Of a stretch of 18,204 bases of DNA, positions 1-6,823 are shown in pieces (position 1 is the first letter of the stretch; each line of letters opens with the position of its first letter). A model generated the notes under the pieces. The model was not told the origin of the DNA. It saw only the letters and a list, made by a program, of their open reading frames with translations, and did no database searches. The translations under genes were made by a program, and so were the position numbers. This DNA is from Methylococcaceae bacterium UBA4132 (GTDB taxonomy: Bacteria > Pseudomonadota > Gammaproteobacteria > Methylococcales > Methylomonadaceae), in contig DFWO01000148.1 in the NCBI GenBank assembly GCA_002380945.1, forward strand, positions 1-18,204. Reading direction: 5' to 3'.

Positions 1-78
1 GATCGTCAATGCGTAACTTCTATTATACATAACGACTGGTTTAATCTAACCCCCTAATTTCATACACAGCAAAACAGA

Positions 79-717
79 ATGCTCAATAAACAAATATTCG
101 ATTCACGGTGTCGCTTATGCCCACGTTTGGCTGGTTTTTTGGACGAGGTAAAACAAAAGCACCCTGATTATCATGCGCGTCCTGTCGCGCCGTTTGGTGA
201 CGCTAATGCTAGGTTATTGGTGGTCGGGTTAGCTCCTGGAATGCACGGCGCAAATGCTACAGGGCGACCTTTTACGGGTGATTATGCAGGGCTATTATTG
301 TATGAAGCTCTGTATGAGTTTGGTTACAGCAATCAGGTTTTGTCGGAATCGGTGCATGATGGACTGGTACTGACTAACTGCCGTATCAGCAATGCGGTGA
401 AATGTTTGCCGCCACAAAATAAACCGACGGGTGAGGAAATCACGCAATGCAATTCATTTCTAGCCGCTGAGTTGAAGACTTTACCCGACCGCGCAGTGAT
501 CTTGGCATTAGGCACGGTCGCACATCAGGCAGTATTAAAAGCCTTGGGATTAAAAGCGAATAGTGCGAAGTTTGCACATAATGTGCAACATGAGTTGCCT
601 AACGGACTGGTGTTGGTGAATTCGTATCATACCAGCCGTTATAACGTGCAAACTAAACGCCTGACTAAAGCCGGATTTACTGACGTTTTTCAACGGATAA
701 CAACACTGTTAGGTTAA
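79..717 (+). CDS. Uracil-DNA glycosylase, family 5 (UDGb)-like
   Basis: This 212-residue protein probably removes uracil and other deaminated bases from DNA as the first step of base excision repair. Four cysteines, C11 and C14 in CRLC, then C109 and C124, have the layout of the [4Fe-4S] cluster of family 4/5 glycosylases. The motif GLAPGMHGANATGRPFTGDY (residues 50-69) is the characteristic active-site segment of family 5 UDGb enzymes, and SYHTSRYNVQTKRLT (182-196) matches their second motif, with H184 as the expected active-site histidine. The length is normal for the family. The ATG at 79 has only a weak upstream ribosome site, but the cysteine motif begins at once after it, so a later start is unlikely. 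The gene is the left border of the A+T-rich defence island. Family membership is confident; the exact substrate range is inferred. Confidence 0.88.
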   Translation: MLNKQIFDSRCRLCPRLAGFLDEVKQKHPDYHARPVAPFGDANARLLVVGLAPGMHGANATGRPFTGDYAGLLLYEALYEFGYSNQVLSESVHDGLVLTNCRISNAVKCLPPQNKPTGEEITQCNSFLAAELKTLPDRAVILALGTVAHQAVLKALGLKANSAKFAHNVQHELPNGLVLVNSYHTSRYNVQTKRLTKAGFTDVFQRITTLLG

Positions 718-771
718 GCAACTATGCTGCCCGTTAGTATTCTAACTTACCTAAGCAACAGGGAACGATAT

Positions 772-811
772 AAATGTGTTTTTAAATACATTTTTGACTG
801 ATGGTCAAAAA
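772..811. promoter_or_regulatory. Two palindromes upstream of the retron promoter; candidate operator
   Basis: Two inverted repeats lie side by side. Positions 772-781 pair with 784-793 (AAATGTGTTT and AAATACATTT, one wobble pair). Positions 791-798 pair perfectly with 804-811 (TTTTTGAC-N5-GTCAAAAA). The second palindrome ends four bases before the -35 box at 816, and the -35 itself (TTGAC) repeats the half-site, so TTGAC/GTCAA occurs at 794, 804 and 816. This is the geometry of an operator for a dimeric HTH repressor. The XRE-type protein at 1412-1717 is the obvious candidate ligand, but that link is an inference. Confidence 0.5.
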
Positions 812-815
812 ATTG

Positions 816-844
816 TTGACAAAGTAAATATATGCGACTATTAT
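816..844 (+). promoter_or_regulatory. Sigma-70 promoter for the retron-like transcript
   Basis: TTGACA at 816-821 and TATTAT at 839-844 are separated by exactly 17 bp, which gives a full-consensus -35 and a five-of-six -10. Transcription would start around 850. There is no credible coding sequence for roughly 290 bases downstream, and the first transcribed bases fold into hairpins, which suggests that this promoter makes a structured RNA followed by the HTH and reverse transcriptase genes. Confidence 0.7.
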
Positions 845-849
845 GCACA

Positions 850-1140
850 TTACAGACAGGGTGAACCACCCTGATGTATTTTAAAAGTTAAACTCTATAT
901 ATTGAATTAGTTTGTGGCTCACTTAAGAGCCGATTGCATGAGTTTTAGCAATCTACCATCCAGCACACGGATTCTATTAGCAGGACTAAATTGATTGGAT
1001 TATATCGACTTAGTAAAGAGCTAATAATCGACGGGAAAGCGCGGAATTTAAGTGACCTGTATTGTCTATATCAGTTCTATTCGGTTCAATATCGTTTTGA
1101 TGACGGGTGCGATTTTGCACTGAATCAAGGCATTAGTTTA
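850..1140 (+). ncRNA. Candidate retron msr-msd noncoding RNA
   Basis: This is a stretch without a convincing gene, directly downstream of a strong promoter and upstream of a retron-type reverse transcriptase. Three perfect hairpins occur near the 5' end: 857-863/867-873 (CAGGGTG, 3-base loop), 916-920/927-931 (GGCTC) and 932-937/948-953 (GATTGC). Further down, 985-989 pairs with 1133-1137 and 991-996 with 1123-1128, making a long hairpin that contains smaller ones (998-1002/1025-1029 with 1010-1013/1021-1024; GTGC 1107-1110/1117-1120). Short 5' hairpins followed by one long hairpin is the usual msr then msd arrangement. Positions 876-889 can pair with 1157-1170 (13 of 14), a possible a1/a2 closing stem. 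The boundaries, the branching G and the reverse-transcribed part are not fixed. A 102-codon frame starting with TTG at 991 crosses this region and I consider it spurious in its first half. Confidence 0.45.
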
Positions 1141-1143
1141 AAG

Positions 1144-1299
1144 ATGACAAATCAAAAACTTTTAAAAGACTCTATCGAAACTATTAAAAAACTTCGAGCA
1201 GAGTTACATAATGATATAGACAGTAGTAAACGTGAAGAACTTGACCAGATTATTAAAGATTTAGAGAGTTATGAAAATCGACAGATTTTAGTTAATTAA
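1144..1299 (+). CDS. Small helical protein between the ncRNA and the HTH gene
   Basis: The reading frame from ATG 1144 gives 51 residues, rich in Lys, Glu and Leu and predicted by eye to be helical or coiled coil (for example TIKKLRAELHN, then ELDQIIKDLESYE). I do not recognise a family. The same frame stays open upstream to a TTG at 991, but that part overlaps the structured RNA. After the TAA at 1297-1299 the frame continues without a stop for another 23 codons to a TAA at 1369-1371, reading ILILFGKALALLPMLEKIWD and then EFK. That looks like a hydrophobic C-terminal tail, so the 1297 stop may be a nonsense mutation in a gene of about 75 codons. The ribosome site is weak. It may be a third component of the retron unit, or not translated at all. 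Confidence 0.4.
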   Translation: MTNQKLLKDSIETIKKLRAELHNDIDSSKREELDQIIKDLESYENRQILVN

Positions 1300-1411
1300 A
1301 TATTAATTTTATTTGGTAAAGCATTAGCTCTTCTTCCTATGTTAGAAAAAATTTGGGATGAGTTTAAATAACACAATTACAGCAGGTCACTAATTTTTTA
1401 GAGTATAAATT

Positions 1412-1717
1412 ATGAACATTAGTAAAGCATTAAAACTTTGCCGCACGCAAAAAGGCATAACCAAAACTGAATTAGCTGAAAAAGCTGATTTGTCTATTTC
1501 TTATTTATCTTTATTAGAACAAGGTAAAAGAGACCCGAATTTATCAACTATCAATAAACTTTGCATAGCACTTAATATTCCTGCAAGTATATTTATGTTT
1601 TTAGCTTCAGATGTAAATGAACTAAATGGGATTAGCAAGGAACTAGCTGAAAAAATATCTCTAACGGCTTTACAAATGATGGCTGCCAATGTTAATGAGA
1701 CCAATATATCCTCATAG
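1412..1717 (+). CDS. XRE/Cro-C1 family HTH protein, retron partner candidate
   Basis: This 101-residue protein is a DNA-binding protein of the lambda-repressor type. The helix-turn-helix covers about residues 5-60, with the recognition pattern TKTELAEKADLSISYLSLLE followed by QGKRDPNLSTINKLCIALNI. The rest (about 65-101) is a short helical tail without a recognisable enzyme domain. Its end overlaps the start of the reverse transcriptase gene by 29 bp in another frame, so the two are probably translationally coupled. Retrons with a stand-alone HTH partner are known, in which the partner acts as effector or regulator. The palindromes at 772-811 are a plausible target. It could alternatively be the controller (C) protein of the restriction-modification system downstream, but the overlap with the reverse transcriptase favours the first reading. 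Confidence 0.8.
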   Translation: MNISKALKLCRTQKGITKTELAEKADLSISYLSLLEQGKRDPNLSTINKLCIALNIPASIFMFLASDVNELNGISKELAEKISLTALQMMAANVNETNISS

Positions 1718-2639
1718 TCCTATAGGTAGCGTTGAAGCCCTTTCTAAAGTTTTGGGCTTAACAAAAGAAGAGCTTGTTACACTTGCCAATAAATCGAATG
1801 AATATTTCTATATTACGAAACGAATTGAAAAAGAAGATAAATCTTTTCGAACAACTTATGATGTTAAGCCTGAGCTTAAATGTATTCACGAAAAAATATG
1901 TAGCTCATTGCTAAAGAGAGTTATTTACCCTGATTATATTCAGGGTGGAGCAAAAGGAAAATATTATTTATCTAACTGCCAAATTCATACCAATAAAAAA
2001 GTAGTCATTAAAGAAGATGTTTCTAATTTCTTCCCATCAATAAGTCAAAAAGTAGTCCATGAAGTTTGGGCTGGATTTTTCAAGTTTACTAATGATGTAT
2101 CTCAATTACTATCCGAACTTGTAACATTAAATGGATATTTAGTTCAAGGTGGTAAAACCAGCGGTTTTTTATGTAATTTGGTTCTTTGGGAAAGAGAATC
2201 AAGATTAGTTTACGATTTATCTCAAAGAGGTTATCACTACACTCGATTTGTTGATGATATTACTGTTTCCTGTACAAGAAACATCTCCAAAGAAGAGCAG
2301 TCATATATCATCAGTAAAATATTTGGTATGTTGAAAAGCATTAATAGCAATCCAAATAAAGCCAAACATAAAATAATGTCAAATGGAGTGAGACAGCAAC
2401 TTCATAAAGTTAATTTAAACACTGAAACCCCAACGCTTCCTAAAACAGAACGTGCAAGAATAAAAGCCGCTGTTTTCCAATGTGAACAGGCATACGAAAA
2501 CAATGCAAACTCCACTGAATACAACAGTCTCTTTAATAGGGCTATGGGGCGAGTTAATACCCTAAGTAGAATGCACCCAAAAATGGGGCAAGAATTACGA
2601 GAAAGATTACAAAAAATTAAGCCTAAAATAACAAAATAG
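1689..2639 (+). CDS. Retron-type reverse transcriptase
   Basis: This 316-residue RNA-directed DNA polymerase would make msDNA from the upstream RNA. Motifs appear in the expected order: NCQIH at residues 96-100, the retron NAxxH motif with Cys in place of Ala; KEDVSNFFPSI at 108-118 with the first catalytic aspartate D110; QGGKTSGFLCNLV at 153-165 (RT motif 4); and YTRFVDDITVS at 184-194, the YxDD box in the form FVDD. A motif-6-like NPNKAKHKIM follows, and then RQQLHKVNLN sits where retron enzymes usually have a VTG-type motif, here degenerate. There is no maturase, endonuclease or C-terminal extension. ATG 1689 and ATG 1695 are both possible starts; both lie inside the HTH gene. The protein is A+T-rich in codon use like the rest of the island. 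Retron assignment rests on NCQIH and the upstream RNA; a solitary Abi-type RT is less likely. Confidence 0.85.
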   Translation: MLMRPIYPHSPIGSVEALSKVLGLTKEELVTLANKSNEYFYITKRIEKEDKSFRTTYDVKPELKCIHEKICSSLLKRVIYPDYIQGGAKGKYYLSNCQIHTNKKVVIKEDVSNFFPSISQKVVHEVWAGFFKFTNDVSQLLSELVTLNGYLVQGGKTSGFLCNLVLWERESRLVYDLSQRGYHYTRFVDDITVSCTRNISKEEQSYIISKIFGMLKSINSNPNKAKHKIMSNGVRQQLHKVNLNTETPTLPKTERARIKAAVFQCEQAYENNANSTEYNSLFNRAMGRVNTLSRMHPKMGQELRERLQKIKPKITK

Positions 2640-2737
2640 TAGAATAGAATAGGCTGAGGAATGAAGCTCATTAATTGCCAATAGCTTATATGACTTGCTA
2701 AAAATAAAAAACTATCTGACGAATAATCGTAATAAAC

Positions 2738-3643
2738 ATGAAAATCCCCCATCCCATACAATATCAAGGCAGTAAAAGAAATTTAGCTGCAACCATACTT
2801 GAATATTTTCCAGCAAATGTGCAAACAGTAATAGAGCCTTTTGCAGGGACTGCCGCTATCAGCGTAGCAACGGCTTATCAAAAAAAAGCGAATCGTTTTT
2901 TAATTAATGATTTAAATAAACCGTTACTGGATTTATTACAACTTATTATTGAAACGCCAGAAGAGATAGCTAATGCTTATGAAAAACTATGGCATGAGCA
3001 ACAGCTTGACAGTATTGGGCATTATTTTTCTGTTCGGGATGAATTTAATTGCTCGGGTGATAGTCGGTTATTTTTATATTTATTAGCCAGATGTGCGAAA
3101 GGGGCTGTTAGATATAATAATGCGGGGTATATGAATCAAAGCCCAGATAAACGCAGAAAAGGCACACTACCTGCCACTATGAGAAAAAATATACAGGGTG
3201 TTTCTGCCTTACTAAAAGGAAAATGTGAATTTTCATCATTGGATTATAAAGTTGTTTTAAAACAAGTAGTCAATACTGATCTTGTCTATATGGATCCGCC
3301 TTATCAAGGTGTCTGTGGTGATAAAGATTCAAGATATTACGCGGGTATTCATCATGGTGAGTTTATCGAATCATTAGCCGAATTAAATGCTCAAGGTATT
3401 TCTTATTTAGTTAGTTATGATGGTAAAACAGGTAATAAAAACTATGGTGAAAAATTACCCAATACACTGAATTTAACTTGTGTAGAAATTAATGCTGGTC
3501 GTTCATCGCAAGCAACGCTATTAGGTAGACAAGAAATAACGTTTGAATCACTGTATATTTCCCCTGCCTTAGCCAAACGATTGTTACAACCTCATGTAAA
3601 GAAGGCGCGTGAAGTTATGGTTACGGAGTCGTGTTATGCCTGA
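2738..3643 (+). CDS. D12-class (Dam-like) N6-adenine DNA methyltransferase of a type II R-M system
   Basis: This 301-residue enzyme would transfer a methyl group from S-adenosylmethionine to adenine in its recognition site and so protect host DNA from the partner nuclease. Motif X is QYQGSK (residues 8-13), motif I is EPFAGTAAIS (33-42, AdoMet binding), an NDLN acidic motif is at 57-60, and the catalytic DPPY is at 186-189. This is the alpha-type order of the D12 (Dam-like) class. The segment RYNNAGYMNQSPDKRRKGT (125-143) lies in the usual target-recognition region, but I cannot deduce the recognised sequence. The stop codon overlaps the nuclease start by 8 bp. The start ATG 2738 has little ribosome-site support, and 98 bp separate it from the reverse transcriptase gene; a weak TTGCCA at 2675-2680 could belong to its own promoter. 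Confidence 0.88.
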   Translation: MKIPHPIQYQGSKRNLAATILEYFPANVQTVIEPFAGTAAISVATAYQKKANRFLINDLNKPLLDLLQLIIETPEEIANAYEKLWHEQQLDSIGHYFSVRDEFNCSGDSRLFLYLLARCAKGAVRYNNAGYMNQSPDKRRKGTLPATMRKNIQGVSALLKGKCEFSSLDYKVVLKQVVNTDLVYMDPPYQGVCGDKDSRYYAGIHHGEFIESLAELNAQGISYLVSYDGKTGNKNYGEKLPNTLNLTCVEINAGRSSQATLLGRQEITFESLYISPALAKRLLQPHVKKAREVMVTESCYA

Positions 3644-4355
3644 TTATTCAAAAGAGTTTCTTGAATTATTGCAATCAGTTAATGCAAAACGTCCTAAAAT
3701 AGTTATCGAGCATATTTTAAAATACGGTTTTATTACCAGTGAAGAATTAAAAACGGTTTATGGCTATAATCACCCGCCCAGAGCAGTGAGGGATGTTAGA
3801 GAATACGGTATAGCGATTGAAACTTATAGAATCACAGGTAGTGATGGCAGAAAAATAGCTGCTTATAAGTTTGGAGATTCGAGTGAAATTCGATTTTCAA
3901 AATTATCAGGCAGAACCGCTTTATCCAAAACCATTAAAGATAAATTAATTTCAATTTATGGTTGCAAGTGTTTTATTTATCAAGAAGTCATGGAGGAAAG
4001 AGATTTACAAATAGACCATAGAATTCCATTTGAAGTTAATGGTGATAACGACATGAATCCAGATAGTTTTATGTTGTTATCAGGTTCTGCTAATCGTGCT
4101 AAATCATGGTCATGTGAGCAATGCGAGAATTGGAATAATAAAAAGGATAAGACGGTTTGTTTAAGTTGTTATTGGGCGTATCCTGAAAATTATTCACATA
4201 TTGCTATGTTGCCTATTAGACGAGTGGATTTGATTTGGCAAGGCGAGGATATTGAGAAATATGAGAAACTTAAAGAACAGGCTATTTCTGCACAACAAAG
4301 TATTCCTGATTTCATAAAGGGAATCATTGAAAGTGAATTGAAAAAACGGACATAG
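3636..4355 (+). CDS. HNH restriction endonuclease of the type II R-M pair
   Basis: From ATG 3636 this is a 239-residue nuclease. A GTG at 3609 extends the frame, but ATG 3636 has a GGAG ribosome site at 3625-3628 with correct spacing, so I prefer it. Residues 20-65 look like a winged-helix DNA-binding segment (IVIEHILKYGFITSEELKTV). The HNH/beta-beta-alpha-metal core is LQIDHRIPFEV (124-134, catalytic D127-H128) and SGSANRAKS (149-157, N153). Zinc-type cysteine pairs follow at C160/C163 and C175/C178, with another pair at C110/C112. The 8-bp overlap with the adenine methyltransferase gene and the shared strand mark the two as a restriction-modification operon that cuts unmethylated invading DNA. 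The cleavage site is not deducible. The gene ends 14 bp before uvrC. Confidence 0.82.
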   Translation: MPDYSKEFLELLQSVNAKRPKIVIEHILKYGFITSEELKTVYGYNHPPRAVRDVREYGIAIETYRITGSDGRKIAAYKFGDSSEIRFSKLSGRTALSKTIKDKLISIYGCKCFIYQEVMEERDLQIDHRIPFEVNGDNDMNPDSFMLLSGSANRAKSWSCEQCENWNNKKDKTVCLSCYWAYPENYSHIAMLPIRRVDLIWQGEDIEKYEKLKEQAISAQQSIPDFIKGIIESELKKRT

Positions 4356-4369
4356 AAATAGGTTAAGCC

Positions 4370-6187
4370 GTGTTCGATAGTGCAACGTTTTTAAAAAATC
4401 TCACCACACAAGCGGGCATTTATAAGATGCTGAATGCGGAGGGGGAGATTATTTATATCGGTAAGGCGAAGAATCTTAAAAACCGCGTCTCCAGTTATTT
4501 TAAAAGTTCATCGGCTACGCCTAAACAACAGGCGATGGTGGCTAAAATTGCCGCTATTGAGGTGACGGTTACAGAGACTGAAAACGAGGCGTTGTTGCTG
4601 GAATGTCAGCAAATTAAACGCCATAAACCGCGTTACAATATTTGTTTGCGGGATGATAGATCCTATCCTTATATTTTTTTATCCAATCATGACTACCCGC
4701 AAATCAGTTTGCATCGTGGCGCAAAAAGAAAGCTGGGGCGTTATTTTGGTCCGTATCCCAGTTCTGTTGCGGCGCGTGAAAGTCTGAAATTATTGCAGCG
4801 GTTGTTTCCTGTGCGCCAATGTGAAGATACGGTTTATAACAACCGCACGCGCCCTTGTTTGCAGCATCAAATCGGACGATGTACCGCGCCGTGTGTGGGT
4901 TTGATTGATAAAGCCAGTTATACGCTGGATGTAGACAATACGGTGTTGTTTTTAGAGGGCAAAAGCGGGGTATTAATCGATCAGTTAATTGGTGAGATGG
5001 AAACTGCTGCGGCAGCATTAAACTTTGAACAGGCGGCGCGGTTAAGAGATCAAATTGCGCGTTTACGGTCGTTATTAGAAAAGCAATGTATTCATGGCGA
5101 AGGCGGCGATGTGGATATTATTGCTTGTGTAACAGAGGCTAATATTGCCTGTGTGCAGGTGTTTTTTATTCGTAATGGTCAGCATTTGGGCAATAAAGTT
5201 TTTTTTCCTAAAATGACCGATGCGTATGAACCTGCCGCTGTGTTGCAAGCCTTTATTCCGCAGTATTATTTAGATAAACCTGTGCCGCCTGAATTAATCA
5301 TAAGTCACGCGCTGGAAGAGGCGGATTTATTGCATGATGTGTTAGTTAGCCATGCTAAACACGCGCTGGTGATGACGCATAAAGTGAAAGGTGAGCGGCT
5401 GAAGTGGCTAGAAATGGCGGCTAATAATGCTCAGAATGCGTTATTAACGCACTTAGCTTCTAAACAAAATCTACAGGCACGTTTTGTTAGTTTGCAACAG
5501 TTGCTAGACTGTGCAATTGTACCTAAACGATTGGAATGCTTTGATATTAGCCATACACAAGGCAAGCAAACCGTGGCATCTTGTGTAGTGTTTGATGAAG
5601 AAGGTGCGGTTAAATCGGCTTATCGACGCTTTAATATTACGGGTATTACGGGCGGTGATGATTGCGCGGCAATTCATCAAGCCGTTTTTAGACGCTTTAA
5701 ACGCCTGCAACAAGGCGAACAGCCCGCACCCGATATAGTGTTTATCGACGGTAGCACCATTCAAGTGCGTGCCGCGCAAAAGGCATTAGCAGAATTAATG
5801 ATAAACAATGTTATGATAGTCGGTGTTGCCAAAGGAGAAAATCGAAAATCTGGTCTGGAAAAGTTGATTATAGGGAGTCAGAATCAACCAATAGACATAA
5901 CAGTCAGTGCGTGCGGTTTGTTGATTCAACAAATTCGTGATGAAGCACATCGGTTTGCATTAACAGGACATAGGCAACGTCGAGCCAAAGCAAGCAAGCA
6001 ATCAGTGTTGGAATCTATTTCAGGACTAGGCGCGAAGCGGCGGCAGACATTATTAAAGCAGTTTGGGGGGTTGCAAGGTGTGGCACGCGCAAGTGTGGAT
6101 GGGCTTTGCAGCATAGACGGCATTAGCCGAGCATTGGCACAACGAATTTACGATACTTTTCATCACTCAGATGACCATTCAATTTAA
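4370..6187 (+). CDS. uvrC: UvrABC excision nuclease subunit C
   Basis: This 605-residue subunit makes the two incisions around a bulky lesion in nucleotide excision repair. The N-terminal GIY-YIG nuclease domain starts with AGIYKM (15-20) and IYIGKAKNLKNR (28-39). Four cysteines, C151, C163, C171 and C175, have the spacing of the iron-sulfur site reported for UvrC. The UVR motif that contacts UvrB is near 204-240 (LNFEQAARLRDQIARL). The RNase H-like second nuclease contains ECFDISHTQGKQ (389-400, D392). The C-terminal double helix-hairpin-helix is near 545-600. The start is GTG 4370, which gives the standard MFDS N-terminus; no strong ribosome site is seen. The gene begins 14 bp after the restriction endonuclease stop, so the island may have displaced its native promoter. 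It overlaps pgsA by 17 bp, the common uvrC-pgsA arrangement. Confidence 0.96.
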   Translation: MFDSATFLKNLTTQAGIYKMLNAEGEIIYIGKAKNLKNRVSSYFKSSSATPKQQAMVAKIAAIEVTVTETENEALLLECQQIKRHKPRYNICLRDDRSYPYIFLSNHDYPQISLHRGAKRKLGRYFGPYPSSVAARESLKLLQRLFPVRQCEDTVYNNRTRPCLQHQIGRCTAPCVGLIDKASYTLDVDNTVLFLEGKSGVLIDQLIGEMETAAAALNFEQAARLRDQIARLRSLLEKQCIHGEGGDVDIIACVTEANIACVQVFFIRNGQHLGNKVFFPKMTDAYEPAAVLQAFIPQYYLDKPVPPELIISHALEEADLLHDVLVSHAKHALVMTHKVKGERLKWLEMAANNAQNALLTHLASKQNLQARFVSLQQLLDCAIVPKRLECFDISHTQGKQTVASCVVFDEEGAVKSAYRRFNITGITGGDDCAAIHQAVFRRFKRLQQGEQPAPDIVFIDGSTIQVRAAQKALAELMINNVMIVGVAKGENRKSGLEKLIIGSQNQPIDITVSACGLLIQQIRDEAHRFALTGHRQRRAKASKQSVLESISGLGAKRRQTLLKQFGGLQGVARASVDGLCSIDGISRALAQRIYDTFHHSDDHSI

Positions 6188-6740
6188 CTTACCTACTAAT
6201 CTCACGTTGTTGAGAATTGCGTTAATTCCTTTATTAGCCGTGGTTTTTTATCTGCCTTGGCAATATTCCAATGTGGTGTGTATGCTGATTTTTTTGGCGG
6301 CGGGTATTACGGATTGGTTGGATGGTTATCTAGCGCGAAAAATGCAATTGGAAACACCGTTTGGGGCTTTTTTAGACCCTGTTGCTGATAAATTAATGGT
6401 GGCTATTGTGTTGGTATTGTTGGTACAACAACAATCCACACCTTATTTGGCGATTCCAGCTGCTATTATTATTGGTCGGGAAATCACCATTGCGTCACTA
6501 CGCGAATGGATGGCAGAAATTGGACAACGCGCCACCGTTAAAGTGTCTTCGTTAGGTAAATGGAAAACCACTGCACAAATGTTGGCAATAGGCATGATGT
6601 TGTATCGGGAAGATTTACTAGGAATACCCATCAATGCTATTGGCTACGTCCTGATGTATATTGCTGCCGCACTGACACTATGGTCTATGATTAGCTACCT
6701 ACGCGCCGCGCTAACAGCCATCGCAGAAGAAGAAAAATAA
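6171..6740 (+). CDS. pgsA: CDP-diacylglycerol-glycerol-3-phosphate 3-phosphatidyltransferase
   Basis: This 189-residue inner-membrane enzyme joins glycerol-3-phosphate to CDP-diacylglycerol, giving phosphatidylglycerophosphate, the precursor of phosphatidylglycerol and cardiolipin. The CDP-alcohol phosphotransferase motif is complete: D48, D51-G52, A55-R56, G65, D69 and D73 within DWLDGYLARKMQ and GAFLDPVAD. Several hydrophobic segments are visible, near residues 10-30, 34-46, 75-90, 92-102 and 155-178. The length is normal. Translation is coupled to uvrC by overlap. The AAGGTTT hairpin at 6759-6778 lies 18 bp downstream and may end the transcript. Confidence 0.95.
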   Translation: MTIQFNLPTNLTLLRIALIPLLAVVFYLPWQYSNVVCMLIFLAAGITDWLDGYLARKMQLETPFGAFLDPVADKLMVAIVLVLLVQQQSTPYLAIPAAIIIGREITIASLREWMAEIGQRATVKVSSLGKWKTTAQMLAIGMMLYREDLLGIPINAIGYVLMYIAAALTLWSMISYLRAALTAIAEEEK

Positions 6741-6758
6741 CAACCACATTATCAACTC

Positions 6759-6778
6759 AAGGTTTTAAATCAAACCTT
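6759..6778 (+). terminator. Weak hairpin after pgsA
   Basis: AAGGTTT (6759-6765) pairs with AAACCTT (6772-6778) around a 6-base loop, followed by CTGTATTTT. The stem is short and A+T-rich and the T run is interrupted, so this is a weak terminator at best. Confidence 0.3.
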
Positions 6779-6803
6779 CTGTATTTTACTAACACTAAGC
6801 GAT

Positions 6804-6823
6804 ACAGCGCATTGACACGCTGT
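6804..6823. promoter_or_regulatory. Candidate TetR-family operator
   Basis: ACAGCG (6804-6809) and CGCTGT (6818-6823) form a perfect inverted repeat with an 8-bp centre, ending 11 bp before the start codon of the TetR-family gene. Size and position fit an operator for negative autoregulation, which is common in this family. A TTGACA lies inside the centre and could be a -35 box, although no well-spaced -10 precedes the gene. Confidence 0.45.

Noticed and set aside
991..1143. N-terminal extension of the small ORF from a TTG start
   Set aside because: There is no ribosome site, TTG is rare, and the stretch overlaps stems of the putative RNA. ATG 1144 is kept as the start instead.
1051..1391. 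Inverted repeat AGTGACCTG (1051-1059) and CAGGTCACT (1383-1391) as retron a1/a2
   Set aside because: A 9-bp match is expected about once by chance in a region of this size, and it would enclose the small ORF.
1412..1717. HTH protein as the controller (C) protein of the R-M system
   Set aside because: It overlaps the RT gene, the RT separates it from the R-M genes, and no C-box-like repeat is seen before the methyltransferase. It is not excluded, only less likely.
1689..2639. Group II intron or diversity-generating retroelement
   Set aside because: There is no maturase or intron domain V/VI-like RNA downstream, no template and variable repeat pair, and the RT carries the retron NAxxH-type motif.
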